From Methylophaga sulfidovorans (GTDB lineage Bacteria > Pseudomonadota > Gammaproteobacteria > Nitrosococcales > Methylophagaceae): DNA of 64,000 nt. The DNA is taken from NCBI RefSeq assembly GCF_900114205.1, contig NZ_FOSH01000014.1, forward strand, positions 20,035 to 84,034. The letters run 5' to 3'. The position numbers and the translations under genes are program-made. The notes under the pieces are model-generated. The model did not search any database and had not been told where the DNA came from. It worked only from the letters and a program-made list of their open reading frames with translations. Every line of letters starts with the position of its first letter. The first letter of the stretch is position 1. Positions 7,883 through 15,954 of this stretch are shown here, in pieces.

Positions 7883-8557
7883 TTAAACAACGTATTTTTC
7901 GTTGTTAAGCTTATCCGATACCTCTAGCTTTATTTTGTTTTGTTGGCCGGCATCAATATGTAGTTTTAATTCATCATTAAGAAGATTAAATTCTGTTCTT
8001 AAGGCCTCCATTGATTGTAATTTGCTGTATCCATCCTTTTTCTTAGTATCGGCGGCATCATCTTCCCAGCGCTTTATGGCGCGCTTAAGCCCATCAATGG
8101 CTTCAAATTTGACTTTCGCCACCGCAAAATTGGGATTGATGGAGACAAAATACTCATTCACTTCTTGTTGATTTCGGCTACCCTTATACCCCAGCACTCT
8201 TTCCAGTTCCTCTGGGTTAGCGATAAGATTCGTATAGTGCTCGACCAGTTTTTTATAGCTTTTAATTTGCAGGGAAAGGTTTTGAACAATTGCTATGGCA
8301 TCTTTTATATCATTTAATGATTCATAATGCCTATCAACCTCACCATTAAATTTAACAACAAGTTCACCATACTTATCAATCCACTCAATCGTTTCCCGCA
8401 CCGCCTTAAAATACTCTTCCCGCCACTGGGCGGCATTACGATTGGCTCGTTGCGCCGAGGCCATGGCCGCATTGGCATTGTTTCTTTCTGCATTGAGTTG
8501 GCCTATCCGCATGCCGGTCATGGCGTTATTGGCAATCCCGCTATAAATATTACTCAT
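7883..8557 (-). CDS. Hypothetical coiled-coil-rich protein, 224 aa
   Basis: Not recognised. The longer frame begins at 8704, but ATG 8557 (MSNIYSGIANNAM) is preceded by GAGGAAG at good spacing and starts a better-looking protein. The N-terminus is rich in Ala, Asn and Gly (AMTGMRIGQLNAERNNANAAM); the rest is strongly helical and charged and looks like extended coiled coil. There is no signal peptide. It sits between a conjugation relic and a short repeat, so it may be element-derived. Confidence 0.6.
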   Translation of the reverse strand: MSNIYSGIANNAMTGMRIGQLNAERNNANAAMASAQRANRNAAQWREEYFKAVRETIEWIDKYGELVVKFNGEVDRHYESLNDIKDAIAIVQNLSLQIKSYKKLVEHYTNLIANPEELERVLGYKGSRNQQEVNEYFVSINPNFAVAKVKFEAIDGLKRAIKRWEDDAADTKKKDGYSKLQSMEALRTEFNLLNDELKLHIDAGQQNKIKLEVSDKLNNEKYVV

Positions 8558-8708
8558 AAAGCACTGCTTCCTCTGTCTGCGGGCCGTTAAAGCCCCCTTT
8601 ATTAACGTTACCTTTACTTTAAAGCAATCTTTTTTCTTTGTCAGTGAATTTGCTCTCGATAATGACAGCTTCACCGGTAAAGATGGCTTTGTAAAATCTG
8701 GCAATTAT

Positions 8709-8817
8709 AAAAATTATCCTAAAATAAGCCTCAAAATTAGTAAGATTTTTATAAATGAAGTAGATATAAAAATAACCCTAAATAAGCCCTCAAATATAGT
8801 AAGTTTTTTATAAATGT
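8709..8817. repeat. Two imperfect direct repeats of about 50 bp
   Basis: The segment 8709-8760 and the segment 8768-8817 share an order of blocks: TAAATAAGCC or TAAAATAAGCC, TCAAA-A/T-AT-A/T-GTAAG, and TTTTTATAAATG. The unit is AT-rich with a period of about 58 bp. It lies between the coiled-coil gene and the operon ending at 8867. Confidence 0.7.
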
Positions 8818-8866
8818 GGTCGGTTACCTGACATATCATCAATACATATTTTTTGGAATACTTGAG

Positions 8867-9292
8867 TTAATTACATCCATCTTCGAGATATTGCTGAAAC
8901 CGCGTTAAATCCATACCTCTCTGGAGGTTGTAGCTCATTGCTAAGTCATCTCTAGCAGGTCTCTCTGGATGGTATTCAGCAGAGAAGAATGACATAGACG
9001 GTGACGCGCTCTTTGGATCGATTTTATCTACCAGCAAAGCTGAGTCAAAAGGTCTAAATCCAAGAAAAGTAGATAGTGCCTCGGCAAGATATTGAGTTTT
9101 TATGTGTGTATCGTGACCATAACTTCGAGATAACTGAATTAGATAATTCCAATTATCGACTGACTCTATAAGATGCTTACAAACATCGAAGAAGGTCTCT
9201 TCCCAATGACGATACCCATCATAATCTTCTTGAGATCGCAGCAAGTTCAAAACTGACTCACAGACTTTTTGTTCATCAGTGTATTCATGCAT
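8867..9292 (-). CDS. Hypothetical protein, 141 aa, third gene of nucleotidyltransferase-like operon
   Basis: Not recognised. The protein is acidic and soluble, with many aromatic residues and no membrane segment. Its ATG lies only 2 bp after the stop of the upstream nucleotidyltransferase-like gene, so the two are translationally coupled. Its conserved-looking parts are the C-terminal region ERPARDDLAMSYNLQ and the following RFQQYLEDG. It may be a partner or target-binding subunit, but that is inference from position only. Confidence 0.55.
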   Translation of the reverse strand: MHEYTDEQKVCESVLNLLRSQEDYDGYRHWEETFFDVCKHLIESVDNWNYLIQLSRSYGHDTHIKTQYLAEALSTFLGFRPFDSALLVDKIDPKSASPSMSFFSAEYHPERPARDDLAMSYNLQRGMDLTRFQQYLEDGCN

Positions 9293-9294
9293 AT

Positions 9295-9903
9295 TTATTT
9301 AGATGTTTTGCTTGAAAAGTATTCTGTAGCATCCCTAATCCCAGAAAAAATGAGCTTTTTATCACCTATGTAACTATCCAGTGTTTCTTTTGCCCTGCTT
9401 TCAAACTCACTTCTATTAAAAAAGCCCATATCAGCCAGTTTCTTTATTGCTAAATCACCCCCATCATAATATCTCGCTAGTTTTGAAACAGCTAAATCCA
9501 AAGGGGATATGACATATAGTGCAATCTTATCTGTGTTAGCAGCATGGCAAATAAATGAAGAGTCATTTTTATAATCTGGATGCAATAAACCAGCACCATC
9601 ATGGTAACTCCTATCTAGCCTGATGGTTTTTAATTGCTTTTTCATATCCGTCTCTAACTCATCGAGGTAAGTTTCTACCATACCTTCTGGAATAATGAGG
9701 CGTTCAGAAAAACAAATTTCGATTGATAACGGTTTAGCCTGCTTAGTGTAAAGATATAATGCACTGTCATTTATGATGTATGCTCTTATAGCAGTGTGTT
9801 CAGGTAAATCTTCAGTAAAACATGAAACTAAGCGACAAACAGCCCTCCAAAAATTTGTTTCAAATCCAAGATGTCTATTTTCTATGGTGTCAGTCTTGTT
9901 CAT
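9295..9903 (-). CDS. Nucleotidyltransferase-like protein (DUF6036/AbiEii-like)
   Basis: The C-terminal half contains ISPLDLAVSKLARYYDGGDLAIKKL, which matches the pattern of DUF6036/AbiEii-like nucleotidyltransferases (P-x-DL-x-x-SKL-x-x-x-x-x-x-D). The N-terminal catalytic GS motif is not obvious, so activity is uncertain. ATG 9903 with GAG upstream fits better than the GTG at 9909. Members of this superfamily act as toxins or as tRNA or nucleotide-modifying enzymes in abortive-infection and toxin-antitoxin systems. It is the middle gene of a three-gene minus-strand operon with a small first gene (94-aa frame), a layout that fits, but does not prove, a toxin-antitoxin-like unit. Confidence 0.55.
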   Translation of the reverse strand: MNKTDTIENRHLGFETNFWRAVCRLVSCFTEDLPEHTAIRAYIINDSALYLYTKQAKPLSIEICFSERLIIPEGMVETYLDELETDMKKQLKTIRLDRSYHDGAGLLHPDYKNDSSFICHAANTDKIALYVISPLDLAVSKLARYYDGGDLAIKKLADMGFFNRSEFESRAKETLDSYIGDKKLIFSGIRDATEYFSSKTSK

Positions 9904-9922
9904 GTACACATCTCAATTAAAC

Positions 9923-10195
9923 TCATGAACCACTGTGTTTATCATCGAACATTTTGAGTTTATCAATTAGTTCAGCATCATCGATGTAATATAACTCAGG
10001 ATATGACTCGCTATTATTAAGAGCATTAATCAGTAGCTGCATCAGTCTCATCTGAGGATGTTTTTGCCAAACATTTAAAAGTGAATGCAAGAGCTCAAAC
10101 TGTCCCTCTACACTTCTTGCTGAAGAGGGAGCATCTTCAAGAGACGCCATAGCATCATTCAACCAGTCTGTATTATCTTTGTCTCGTGCTGTCAT
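9923..10195 (-). CDS. Small acidic protein, first gene of the three-gene operon
   Basis: Family name not known to me. The motif W-x-x-x-P-x-x-RL-x-QLL-x-NA followed by YYIDD-x-ELI-x-KL is one I remember from many short uncharacterised bacterial proteins. Two starts are possible: ATG 10207 and ATG 10195; the second has GAGAGGA close upstream. It lies 13-20 bp before the nucleotidyltransferase-like gene. It may be the antitoxin or regulatory partner of the operon; that is inference. Confidence 0.55.
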   Translation of the reverse strand: MTARDKDNTDWLNDAMASLEDAPSSARSVEGQFELLHSLLNVWQKHPQMRLMQLLINALNNSESYPELYYIDDAELIDKLKMFDDKHSGS

Positions 10196-10429
10196 ATATC
10201 CTCTCATAGAGAATCTTTTTACATGTTGAATTCAATACCTAAACTTAGTTGTTCGCTTCCCACCAATCTATGATTTTATAAAAGTCATGACACAGATTAC
10301 ACAACTATTGGTATTCTTCTTTTTTGTACATTAACACCAGTTCCATAGGTGTACTATTTTTGACTAAAAGACTTGCTAGAAGATATTAGAAAACATCTAA
10401 ATAACCATCATTAATAACAAGGAGAATTG

Positions 10430-10609
10430 ATGCTAATACTGACAAGAAACATTGGCCAGAAAGTAGTTATTGCTGACAACGTTGTGATAACAGTTCTTAA
10501 TGTTGACATCAATGAACAGGTCAAATTTGGTATCACTGCACCGAAGAATATCTCCGTACATCGTGATGAAATATACAAAAAAATTCGTAACGAAAAAGAC
10601 TATGACTAG
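10430..10609 (+). CDS. csrA: CsrA-family RNA-binding regulator, island copy
   Basis: The 59-aa product has the full CsrA fold signature: LILTR at the N-terminus (Arg of the RNA-binding strand), VVI, VTVL-like VITVL, VKFGI-x-AP and SVHRDEIY with the key Arg near residue 44. CsrA dimers bind GGA-containing hairpins in mRNA leaders and alter translation and stability. The ATG at 10430 lies 5 bases after GGAGA; the upstream TTG at 10427 is too close. It differs from chromosomal CsrA in several positions ([15 protein letters not shown]) and stands alone on an AT-rich island, so it is likely an accessory copy that could rewire host regulation. Confidence 0.9.
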   Translation: MLILTRNIGQKVVIADNVVITVLNVDINEQVKFGITAPKNISVHRDEIYKKIRNEKDYD

Positions 10610-11029
10610 GAGCCTGTTTAACTGTCATTAGTATTCCCCATTCTCCGCTATCGTTGTCATAAAGTAGTTTTACTTGAAGGTTTTTTCAATCGTTAAAGAC
10701 AGCCTTACTCCATACTTCAAGCAAGAAAACGAAGAAAACATCTTTGTTGCAAACTGCGTTGTTGATTTTTATAAACAGATAACACGGTTTGACTCTGGAA
10801 GTATGGGTGGGGAGTAAAAAAGTGTTTATCTTTTTACGACCCAAAAAGCTGTCTTTTTTATAAAGAAACCTATTGCTCTATGCGACCTTATTTCTATGCC
10901 ACTTTTGCATATATAGGGCTGTTTTTTTTGGCATAATCAAAAAGCTAACATCGTATTTACATACCTGAATCAGCAACGATGACTTTGTCATAAAACGATC
11001 AGAAATAAGCCTCAAGGAAACTGAAAAGC
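10610..11029. other. 420-bp gap with one possible short reading frame
   Basis: No clear gene. A 47-codon frame with a TTG start at 10674 and a stop at 10815-10817 encodes a plausible-looking acidic peptide (ending TRFDSGSMGGE), but it has no good ribosome site and could be a remnant. The right end holds the AAGGAAA ribosome site of the 11030 gene. Confidence 0.4.
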
Positions 11030-11671
11030 ATGAAAAGATGCCAGCATACATACTGGGCTAATTTTAAAAATATTGATGGATACTTGTTTCGTTTTGACAC
11101 CAGAATCTATTTAAAACCTATATCTGATGTTTTACCTAATGACGAGTGCATTGGGGCCGTTGTAGGTAAAAACCCTGGTTCGGCATCACCTCTCTATCAT
11201 TCTGATGGGATTATTCCCATCGACATTGGAAACGATAAACTTCTACCAACACTCAAGTCTCTCATTGAAAAATCGTATAACAATTCAAACCTAAGTTTAC
11301 CTGATAGGAAATACATACAGGTGATGAACCTTTTTTATCTTTGCGAGCATAATCTGCCTTTAGCAATTCATAAAAATATGCGTTCTCAAAAAGCAATAAC
11401 CTGCAAATCTGAATGTAATAATTATCCTTGGATATGGTATTTGTGGGGTAATGGAAGAGATAACAATGCCAAATTATTGAACGCTTTTAAGCAAAGGTTC
11501 AGAACAATAAAATCAGAGCATCATTTTTACTTAGATAAGAATTCATCACAGATTGTTTGGTCTATGCCTGATGCTACTGATTTTGCAAAACACCTTCAGG
11601 GCATACCTCACAGAAAAGTATTACCCACTATCAGCTATTTAATTTTGCAACAAAAAAATGAGCCTAATTAA
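11030..11671 (+). CDS. DUF1643-like protein
   Basis: The segment GAVVGKNPGSASP resembles the NPS motif of DUF1643, YIQVMNLFYLCEHN resembles its NLF strand, and WYLWGN resembles its WG strand, in the right order. DUF1643 proteins have been linked by fold to uracil-DNA glycosylases, with no established activity. The protein is 213 aa, soluble, and starts at ATG 11030 after AAGGAAA. It converges on the UDG-like gene at 11674 with a 2-bp gap. The call rests on pattern memory and needs a profile search. Confidence 0.5.
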   Translation: MKRCQHTYWANFKNIDGYLFRFDTRIYLKPISDVLPNDECIGAVVGKNPGSASPLYHSDGIIPIDIGNDKLLPTLKSLIEKSYNNSNLSLPDRKYIQVMNLFYLCEHNLPLAIHKNMRSQKAITCKSECNNYPWIWYLWGNGRDNNAKLLNAFKQRFRTIKSEHHFYLDKNSSQIVWSMPDATDFAKHLQGIPHRKVLPTISYLILQQKNEPN

Positions 11672-11673
11672 GC

Positions 11674-12315
11674 TCATCTTGAATATTTTTTTGCGATAGA
11701 TTTTATGCTAGCTTTAAATTCAGCAATTCTGTCAGGATGTCTTGGCCCTCTATTTGTACCTGACTCAGGCCTCATCATGATGTATGAATAATGATGAATC
11801 TTTTCAGTTGCCGGTACCTTCAGCCCTAACTTAATCATGTAATGAATAATTTTCTCTGACTGCCCACCCAGTAATACCAGTACTTTAGGATCACCATTGT
11901 CAATTTGTTGCTGAAGTATTGGTAGCCAAAGCTCTGCTTGAGCTTTCCAGTAATCAGAGTTTCTTTTTTTTAGATTTCTTTCTGTAACAATCTCTGGCTC
12001 TTTAATTGCGTTAGTGATGTAACAGTTCCATCCCTCATTCAATTCTGCTAGCCCATGCTTGAGACCGGCATCCGTCATTGCCTCACGTAAAAGTTTATCC
12101 CCAGCATGTGAGTTCCATTGTAGATTTTCAGTTTTTTCTGTCTCTGGTGAACGTTTATTAACATTGATTACACCAGTCAAACTCGGATTTTCACCAATAA
12201 ACCAAACTGACGCATTTGGATTACCTAAGTATCCAGTCAACCAAGGGTAATCATTCAACCAATCGTTTAATTGATTGTCCTTTATCGTAGTTCTGGTAGC
12301 TTGCACTATGTCCAT
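11674..12315 (-). CDS. Uracil-DNA-glycosylase-superfamily-like protein
   Basis: Residues 37-45 (VWFIGENPS) fit motif 1 of the UDG superfamily (GE-x-PG in family 4), NCYITNAIK (about 97-105) fits the strand following it, VLVLLGGQ fits the third strand, and a late HH-x-SYI plus RHPDR region could carry the motif-2 His. The enzyme class excises uracil or related bases from DNA. Several residues differ from canonical family 4/5, so substrate specificity is open. The ATG at 12315 has GAGG at good spacing. It is 213 aa, the same length as its convergent neighbour, which also seems to have a UDG-like fold. Confidence 0.65.
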   Translation of the reverse strand: MDIVQATRTTIKDNQLNDWLNDYPWLTGYLGNPNASVWFIGENPSLTGVINVNKRSPETEKTENLQWNSHAGDKLLREAMTDAGLKHGLAELNEGWNCYITNAIKEPEIVTERNLKKRNSDYWKAQAELWLPILQQQIDNGDPKVLVLLGGQSEKIIHYMIKLGLKVPATEKIHHYSYIMMRPESGTNRGPRHPDRIAEFKASIKSIAKKYSR

Positions 12316-12358
12316 TAGTTAACCTCAGGATGAGTTATTTGATTGCTATCAATGATAA

Positions 12359-12619
12359 CTAAACATCAATAAATCCTATTCCTTTGTATGACATTTGATG
12401 TGTTTTTGCGTCCTTAGGCCAGAGCTTATTCCAGTTAGGATCTAACTTAAATATAACGATCTTTCTTCCATCAACATCATGCATTTCGTCTTTACCTAGA
12501 GAAACTAGTAATGTTTGATGTTTAGCCACCTCTTCTTTTGAGGCATCACGTAGACCAATTATTTTTCCGCCCTTGTGCGCTCGATCATTTTTTGATTTAT
12601 GTAAGGATATATATGACAT
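12359..12619 (-). CDS. Hypothetical protein, about 86 aa
   Basis: Not recognised. The frame is open from a TTG at 12685; in-frame ATGs are at 12649 and 12619. I chose 12619 (MSYISLHKSKN) because the domain-like sequence begins there, with a purine-rich but weak ribosome site; the longer forms cannot be excluded. Notable segments are HKGGKIIGLRDA, RKIVIFKLDPNW and YKGIGFIDV, suggesting a small beta-rich fold. It is 43 bp upstream of the UDG-like gene on the same strand, so the two may be co-transcribed. Confidence 0.5.
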   Translation of the reverse strand: MSYISLHKSKNDRAHKGGKIIGLRDASKEEVAKHQTLLVSLGKDEMHDVDGRKIVIFKLDPNWNKLWPKDAKTHQMSYKGIGFIDV

Positions 12620-12837
12620 TTTTTCTTCACGGTGCGATAAATTCCACATCCATGACTCTAGAACGCCTCTTTCTTTACTAGGCAAAATACCGTGTTTTGA
12701 TATTAAAAAAGAGTGTTTGGAATAGTCATAGCCTATTTATATCCAATAATGCAGTATTTGTATTTCCTCAAACTAAACTGTCGCCATCGCTTTGTCATGC
12801 TAATAAGTATGGATTTCACTTTCCATCTAAGTCTCGT

Positions 12838-13146
12838 CTAATTTTGGTGCTTCTTGCTTGCTCGATATTTCTTGTTAGCCAATTCTTTTTTTCTTAGAGC
12901 CATTACCTCTGTTGGTCTTAATTTAATTTCAGGCAATAACATTTCTATATCATTCAACCGCCCTAATGCTCTCATGACATTAATGAAGTTGACCATGTCA
13001 CATCCTTGACCTGACTCAAGCCTTTTTATAGTGCTGAGTGACACCCCCGCTCTATTTGATAATGCCAGTTGGGATAGATCACTTTTTAACCTGTATTCAC
13101 GCACAGAGTTTCCAAGCCGTAATAGGATGAGTTGATTCATGGCCAT
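12838..13146 (-). CDS. XRE-family HTH transcriptional regulator
   Basis: Residues 10-60 form a Cro/CI-type helix-turn-helix (SVREYRLKSDLSQLALSNRA, then GVSLSTIKRLESG). The rest is short and basic (KKELANKKYRASKKHQN), so there is no sensor domain; proteins of this type often control a neighbouring divergent gene. It is transcribed away from the recombinase-like gene at 13373, and the 226 bp between them holds a perfect palindrome and three CATATTT repeats that could be its operators. HipB-like antitoxins look similar, but no hipA lies nearby. Confidence 0.85.
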   Translation of the reverse strand: MAMNQLILLRLGNSVREYRLKSDLSQLALSNRAGVSLSTIKRLESGQGCDMVNFINVMRALGRLNDIEMLLPEIKLRPTEVMALRKKELANKKYRASKKHQN

Positions 13147-13154
13147 ATTGGTAT

Positions 13155-13307
13155 CATATTTGAGCTATTACTGCTATTTATAACACTTAACAGCCCATAT
13201 TTGAACCTATACAAATCATCAACCGAGCACATTTACATGTGATAACTCCATATTTCAGTCCTATAAGTAGGATTGGATTCACACTATAGAATTCACTTCT
13301 GTGAATT
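13155..13307. promoter_or_regulatory. Operator-like repeats between XRE regulator and recombinase-like gene
   Basis: Three related elements are seen: CATATTTGAGCTAT (13155-13168), CATATTTGAACCTAT (13196-13210) and CATATTTCAGTCCTAT (13249-13264). A perfect palindrome AATTCAC-ttct-GTGAATT lies at 13290-13307, 66 bp before the ATG at 13373. The positions suit binding sites for the divergent XRE protein. Confidence 0.55.
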
Positions 13308-13372
13308 TCATAACATTAATGCTCCAGAAACTTCGATAGTCTGAAACTAAATAATAAACCGAGCATGAAAAC

Positions 13373-14266
13373 ATGCAGGATAAAACACGACAAGAATACC
13401 TTAGTCTTGCGCATTACTTTTTCGAAGAACACATGCGAAATTACCCAACTAACCACTTAACCGATGTCATTGACTGTTTAGATGGACTTGCTAAATCATA
13501 TCGCCCTGATTACTGGAGACGAATTCGGAAAGGTATTCAGCTCTATTTAACCGCTCACAAACGATTTGATGATGCATTAAAGGTAAACCAACATAAAAAC
13601 CCTGTATCAACAGCTTCAAGAAAAAGTACGATTGCAAAGCAGGCACGCATAAAACAAGTTTCAAATAACGAGTTGAAACTGCTTTCCACAAAGCTTAGAA
13701 CAGCTCAAGACAAAGCGCTTCTTGGAGCAGTGACTCTGGCAAATTTTTTAGGTTGTAGGCCTACAGAAATGTGGTCATTAAAATTCACTGACGATGGCAC
13801 TATCGTAATAGAAGGCGCCAAGAAACGTGAAACAGATGATCGAGGGCTAAACAGAGAAGTGATACTTCCAGCAGAGTTAACTGAAAGACTCAAGCTTGCT
13901 CATACTTGTTTGTTATCAGAGTTACGCACAGAAAATGAATCCCGGCACAAGGCTATGAGACGTATCCAAGGTAGGCTGAATACGGTATGCAGACAAATAT
14001 GGCCAAAACGTAAATATCAGATTTCTTTGTACTCCTTCAGACATCAAATCAGTTCTAATCTCAAGTCTTCAGGTATGGACAGAATGGAATTGGCGGCAAT
14101 AATGGGGCATCGAACAACCGACTCATCTGACCGATACGGTAAACCGATAAAAGCAAATACTGCAAATGTACTTATCCAATGTACAGAGCATTCCTCATTG
14201 CAGGTGAGACTGAAACAAAAATACTCTCCTCATTCTAGAGAGCTTACACAATCACATAACATTTAA
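13373..14266 (+). CDS. Tyrosine-recombinase-like site-specific integrase
   Basis: The C-terminal half has the recombinase catalytic set: R129 (GCRPTEM), K150, R223 (YSFRHQ), H246 (MGHRTTD) and the nucleophile candidate Y255 (SDRYGK). The first His of the usual H-x-x-R is Tyr (Y220), a known variant. The N-terminal 100 residues look like a SAM-like DNA-binding domain. At 297 aa it is complete. It is a second recombinase on the island, divergent from an XRE regulator and upstream of an excisionase-like gene, so it may belong to an older insertion or do a different job from the integrase at 14812. Confidence 0.8.
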   Translation: MQDKTRQEYLSLAHYFFEEHMRNYPTNHLTDVIDCLDGLAKSYRPDYWRRIRKGIQLYLTAHKRFDDALKVNQHKNPVSTASRKSTIAKQARIKQVSNNELKLLSTKLRTAQDKALLGAVTLANFLGCRPTEMWSLKFTDDGTIVIEGAKKRETDDRGLNREVILPAELTERLKLAHTCLLSELRTENESRHKAMRRIQGRLNTVCRQIWPKRKYQISLYSFRHQISSNLKSSGMDRMELAAIMGHRTTDSSDRYGKPIKANTANVLIQCTEHSSLQVRLKQKYSPHSRELTQSHNI

Positions 14267-14480
14267 ACAAAGTCAAACAACCCTTTGTTTTTAATATACT
14301 TATTGCATTATCTCTACAATATATTCATAATATAAATTGTGAGGTAGACTCACGAAACATGAAGATCATTAAGATGCATAAAAAAATTAAAACAAGCATC
14401 GAACATAGGTTAAGTCTTGTTCATTCCATATATCTAAATCACTTTAATCAATCCTCAGCACAGTTACGGAGGATGAATCA
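14267..14480. other. Gap of 214 bp before the excisionase-like gene
   Basis: No gene seen. It is AT-rich and ends in GGAGG at 14468-14472, the ribosome site of the 14481 gene. Confidence 0.4.
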
Positions 14481-14798
14481 ATGAGTGATGATTTCATTCC
14501 AAAAACACTGACCTCTGATGAAGTTGCAGAGATATTAAAGTGTAGTGTCAAAACTGTACTAGATAAAGCAGGATCTGGTGAAATACCAGGTGCTAAAGTC
14601 GGAAAAGCTTGGTGCTTCAGATTGAATGATGTCAATACATATTTAGAAGACACCATTCAAGCTCAATCTGAAGCAAGAAAAGTTCGCTACAATCTGGAAG
14701 AGACTTATGAACTCAAGCCAAGGGCTTACGCGCAGCCTAATCTAAAAAAATCGACTTATCCAGATCTGACACCTTATCGAAAATATCTAGATCAGTAA
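14481..14798 (+). CDS. Excisionase-like helix-turn-helix protein
   Basis: Residues 8-55 (LTSDEVAEILKCSVKTVLDKAGSG, then GAKVGKAWCFRLNDVNTYL) match the MerR-like HTH_17/excisionase family, which bends DNA at attachment sites or acts as a small regulator. The ATG at 14481 has a strong GGAGG ribosome site. The gene converges on the integrase gene, 13 bp away. In integrative elements such proteins set the direction of recombination. The C-terminal 50 residues are charged and of unknown role. Confidence 0.8.
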   Translation: MSDDFIPKTLTSDEVAEILKCSVKTVLDKAGSGEIPGAKVGKAWCFRLNDVNTYLEDTIQAQSEARKVRYNLEETYELKPRAYAQPNLKKSTYPDLTPYRKYLDQ

Positions 14799-14811
14799 CA
14801 ACAGCGATTAT

Positions 14812-15918
14812 TCACCAAAGCCTCTCTGCGAGATTAGAGCCTCGCAGATTGGCGTATCGTTGTAACGTTTTTAAATTTTTATGACCTGTAATTTTAGCTA
14901 CCTCGAGATCGGTTAGATTCGTACGTTCATAAATCCGACTCGTGGCCTCATGTCTTAAATCATGAAAACATAAATTCTCACATTCAGCATATTTAAAGAT
15001 TCTATCCCACTGCTTGGATATATTTGCTGTTGTTTTTTTAAGTGCTTCTTTCGTATATTTTCCATCAAACCAAGGAAAAACATACTTCGATTCCGGTTTA
15101 TTAAAAAAATATTCTTTAAGTATTGTCTGAAGTGGACCACTGATTGGTACTTGACGCTTATCACCATTTTTCGTCTTGTCCAGAAAAATAGTTCTTTTGG
15201 CAAAATCTATTTGACCAAATTCCAATGTATACATTTCCCTCATACGCATTGCCGACTCTATGGCTAAGTAAAAAAAAGTGAGATATGCCTCAGAATGAGT
15301 GATAACTAGCTTTTTGCGTTTGTTTACTGGTTGGTATTGACCAGATATAACAGAGGTAATCTTATCTTCTTCCCCCTGTTCTAAGCGTCGGTCCCGCTCT
15401 ATATCTATACGTTTTATTCCTGCTTTCTTAATATCGTCGTCAGTATATGTAGCATAGCCACGCTGAAGAAGCCTCAGAGGATTATTCTGAATATACTCAT
15501 GCCTTATTCCCCAGTCCAGACACCTTGCTAGCGAACCTACATGCTTTTTGATTGTGCTAGGTGCGAGCTTATAGGTTTGCTTCATATCTTTTACCCAGCT
15601 CTCAGTCCATTTATAGGTTATCTTCTCAAGCTCTATATTTGCCAATCTTTTTTTATGTATGTCTAGAAGAAGTCTATTGTCATATGTAACGTGCACAGCT
15701 TTGACGTAATTGTCGATTAACTCATGCAACTTAACAGACTCTTTTGATACGAGGAATTGTTTCGGAACAATCCCTTTTGCTAGACAGGCTTCTAAGTCTG
15801 CCACATAGGCTTCACCATCTGCCTTATCATCAAAAGTAAAATGAAGTGGTTTAGGGAGTAATTTTTTGTTTTTGACTATGAACTGATACTTTCCATTTCG
15901 AATCCGTATTGAAGCCAT
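14812..15918 (-). CDS. Tyrosine recombinase (integrase) of the tRNA-Cys island
   Basis: This 368-aa phage-type integrase has all catalytic residues: R225 (MRMRE), K250, H319-x-x-R322 (FHDLRHEA), H346 (TGHKN) and nucleophile Y355 (LQRYAN). The N-terminal part (1-60) looks like an arm-binding domain, followed by a SAM-like core-binding domain. The ATG at 15918 has a GAGGAA ribosome site. It lies 170 bp from the 3' end of tRNA-Cys, the usual place for an integrase that inserts at that tRNA, so it is the likely mobiliser of the island to its left. It appears intact. Confidence 0.93.
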   Translation of the reverse strand: MASIRIRNGKYQFIVKNKKLLPKPLHFTFDDKADGEAYVADLEACLAKGIVPKQFLVSKESVKLHELIDNYVKAVHVTYDNRLLLDIHKKRLANIELEKITYKWTESWVKDMKQTYKLAPSTIKKHVGSLARCLDWGIRHEYIQNNPLRLLQRGYATYTDDDIKKAGIKRIDIERDRRLEQGEEDKITSVISGQYQPVNKRKKLVITHSEAYLTFFYLAIESAMRMREMYTLEFGQIDFAKRTIFLDKTKNGDKRQVPISGPLQTILKEYFFNKPESKYVFPWFDGKYTKEALKKTTANISKQWDRIFKYAECENLCFHDLRHEATSRIYERTNLTDLEVAKITGHKNLKTLQRYANLRGSNLAERLW

Positions 15919-15954
15919 ATCTTCTGTTCCTCAACTGAATGTAACGGAGATACT

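Noticed and set aside
8558..8704. N-terminal extension of the coiled-coil gene
   Set aside because: ATG 8557 has a proper ribosome site, and the extension text looks random.
8619..8708. Possible protein remnant on the minus strand (FYKAIFTGEAVII then FTDKEKRLL)
   Set aside because: Protein-like text but no start codon and less than 30 residues; cannot be assigned.
12697..12897. Plus-strand 66-aa hydrophobic frame
   Set aside because: It overlaps the XRE gene, has no ribosome site and no recognisable composition.
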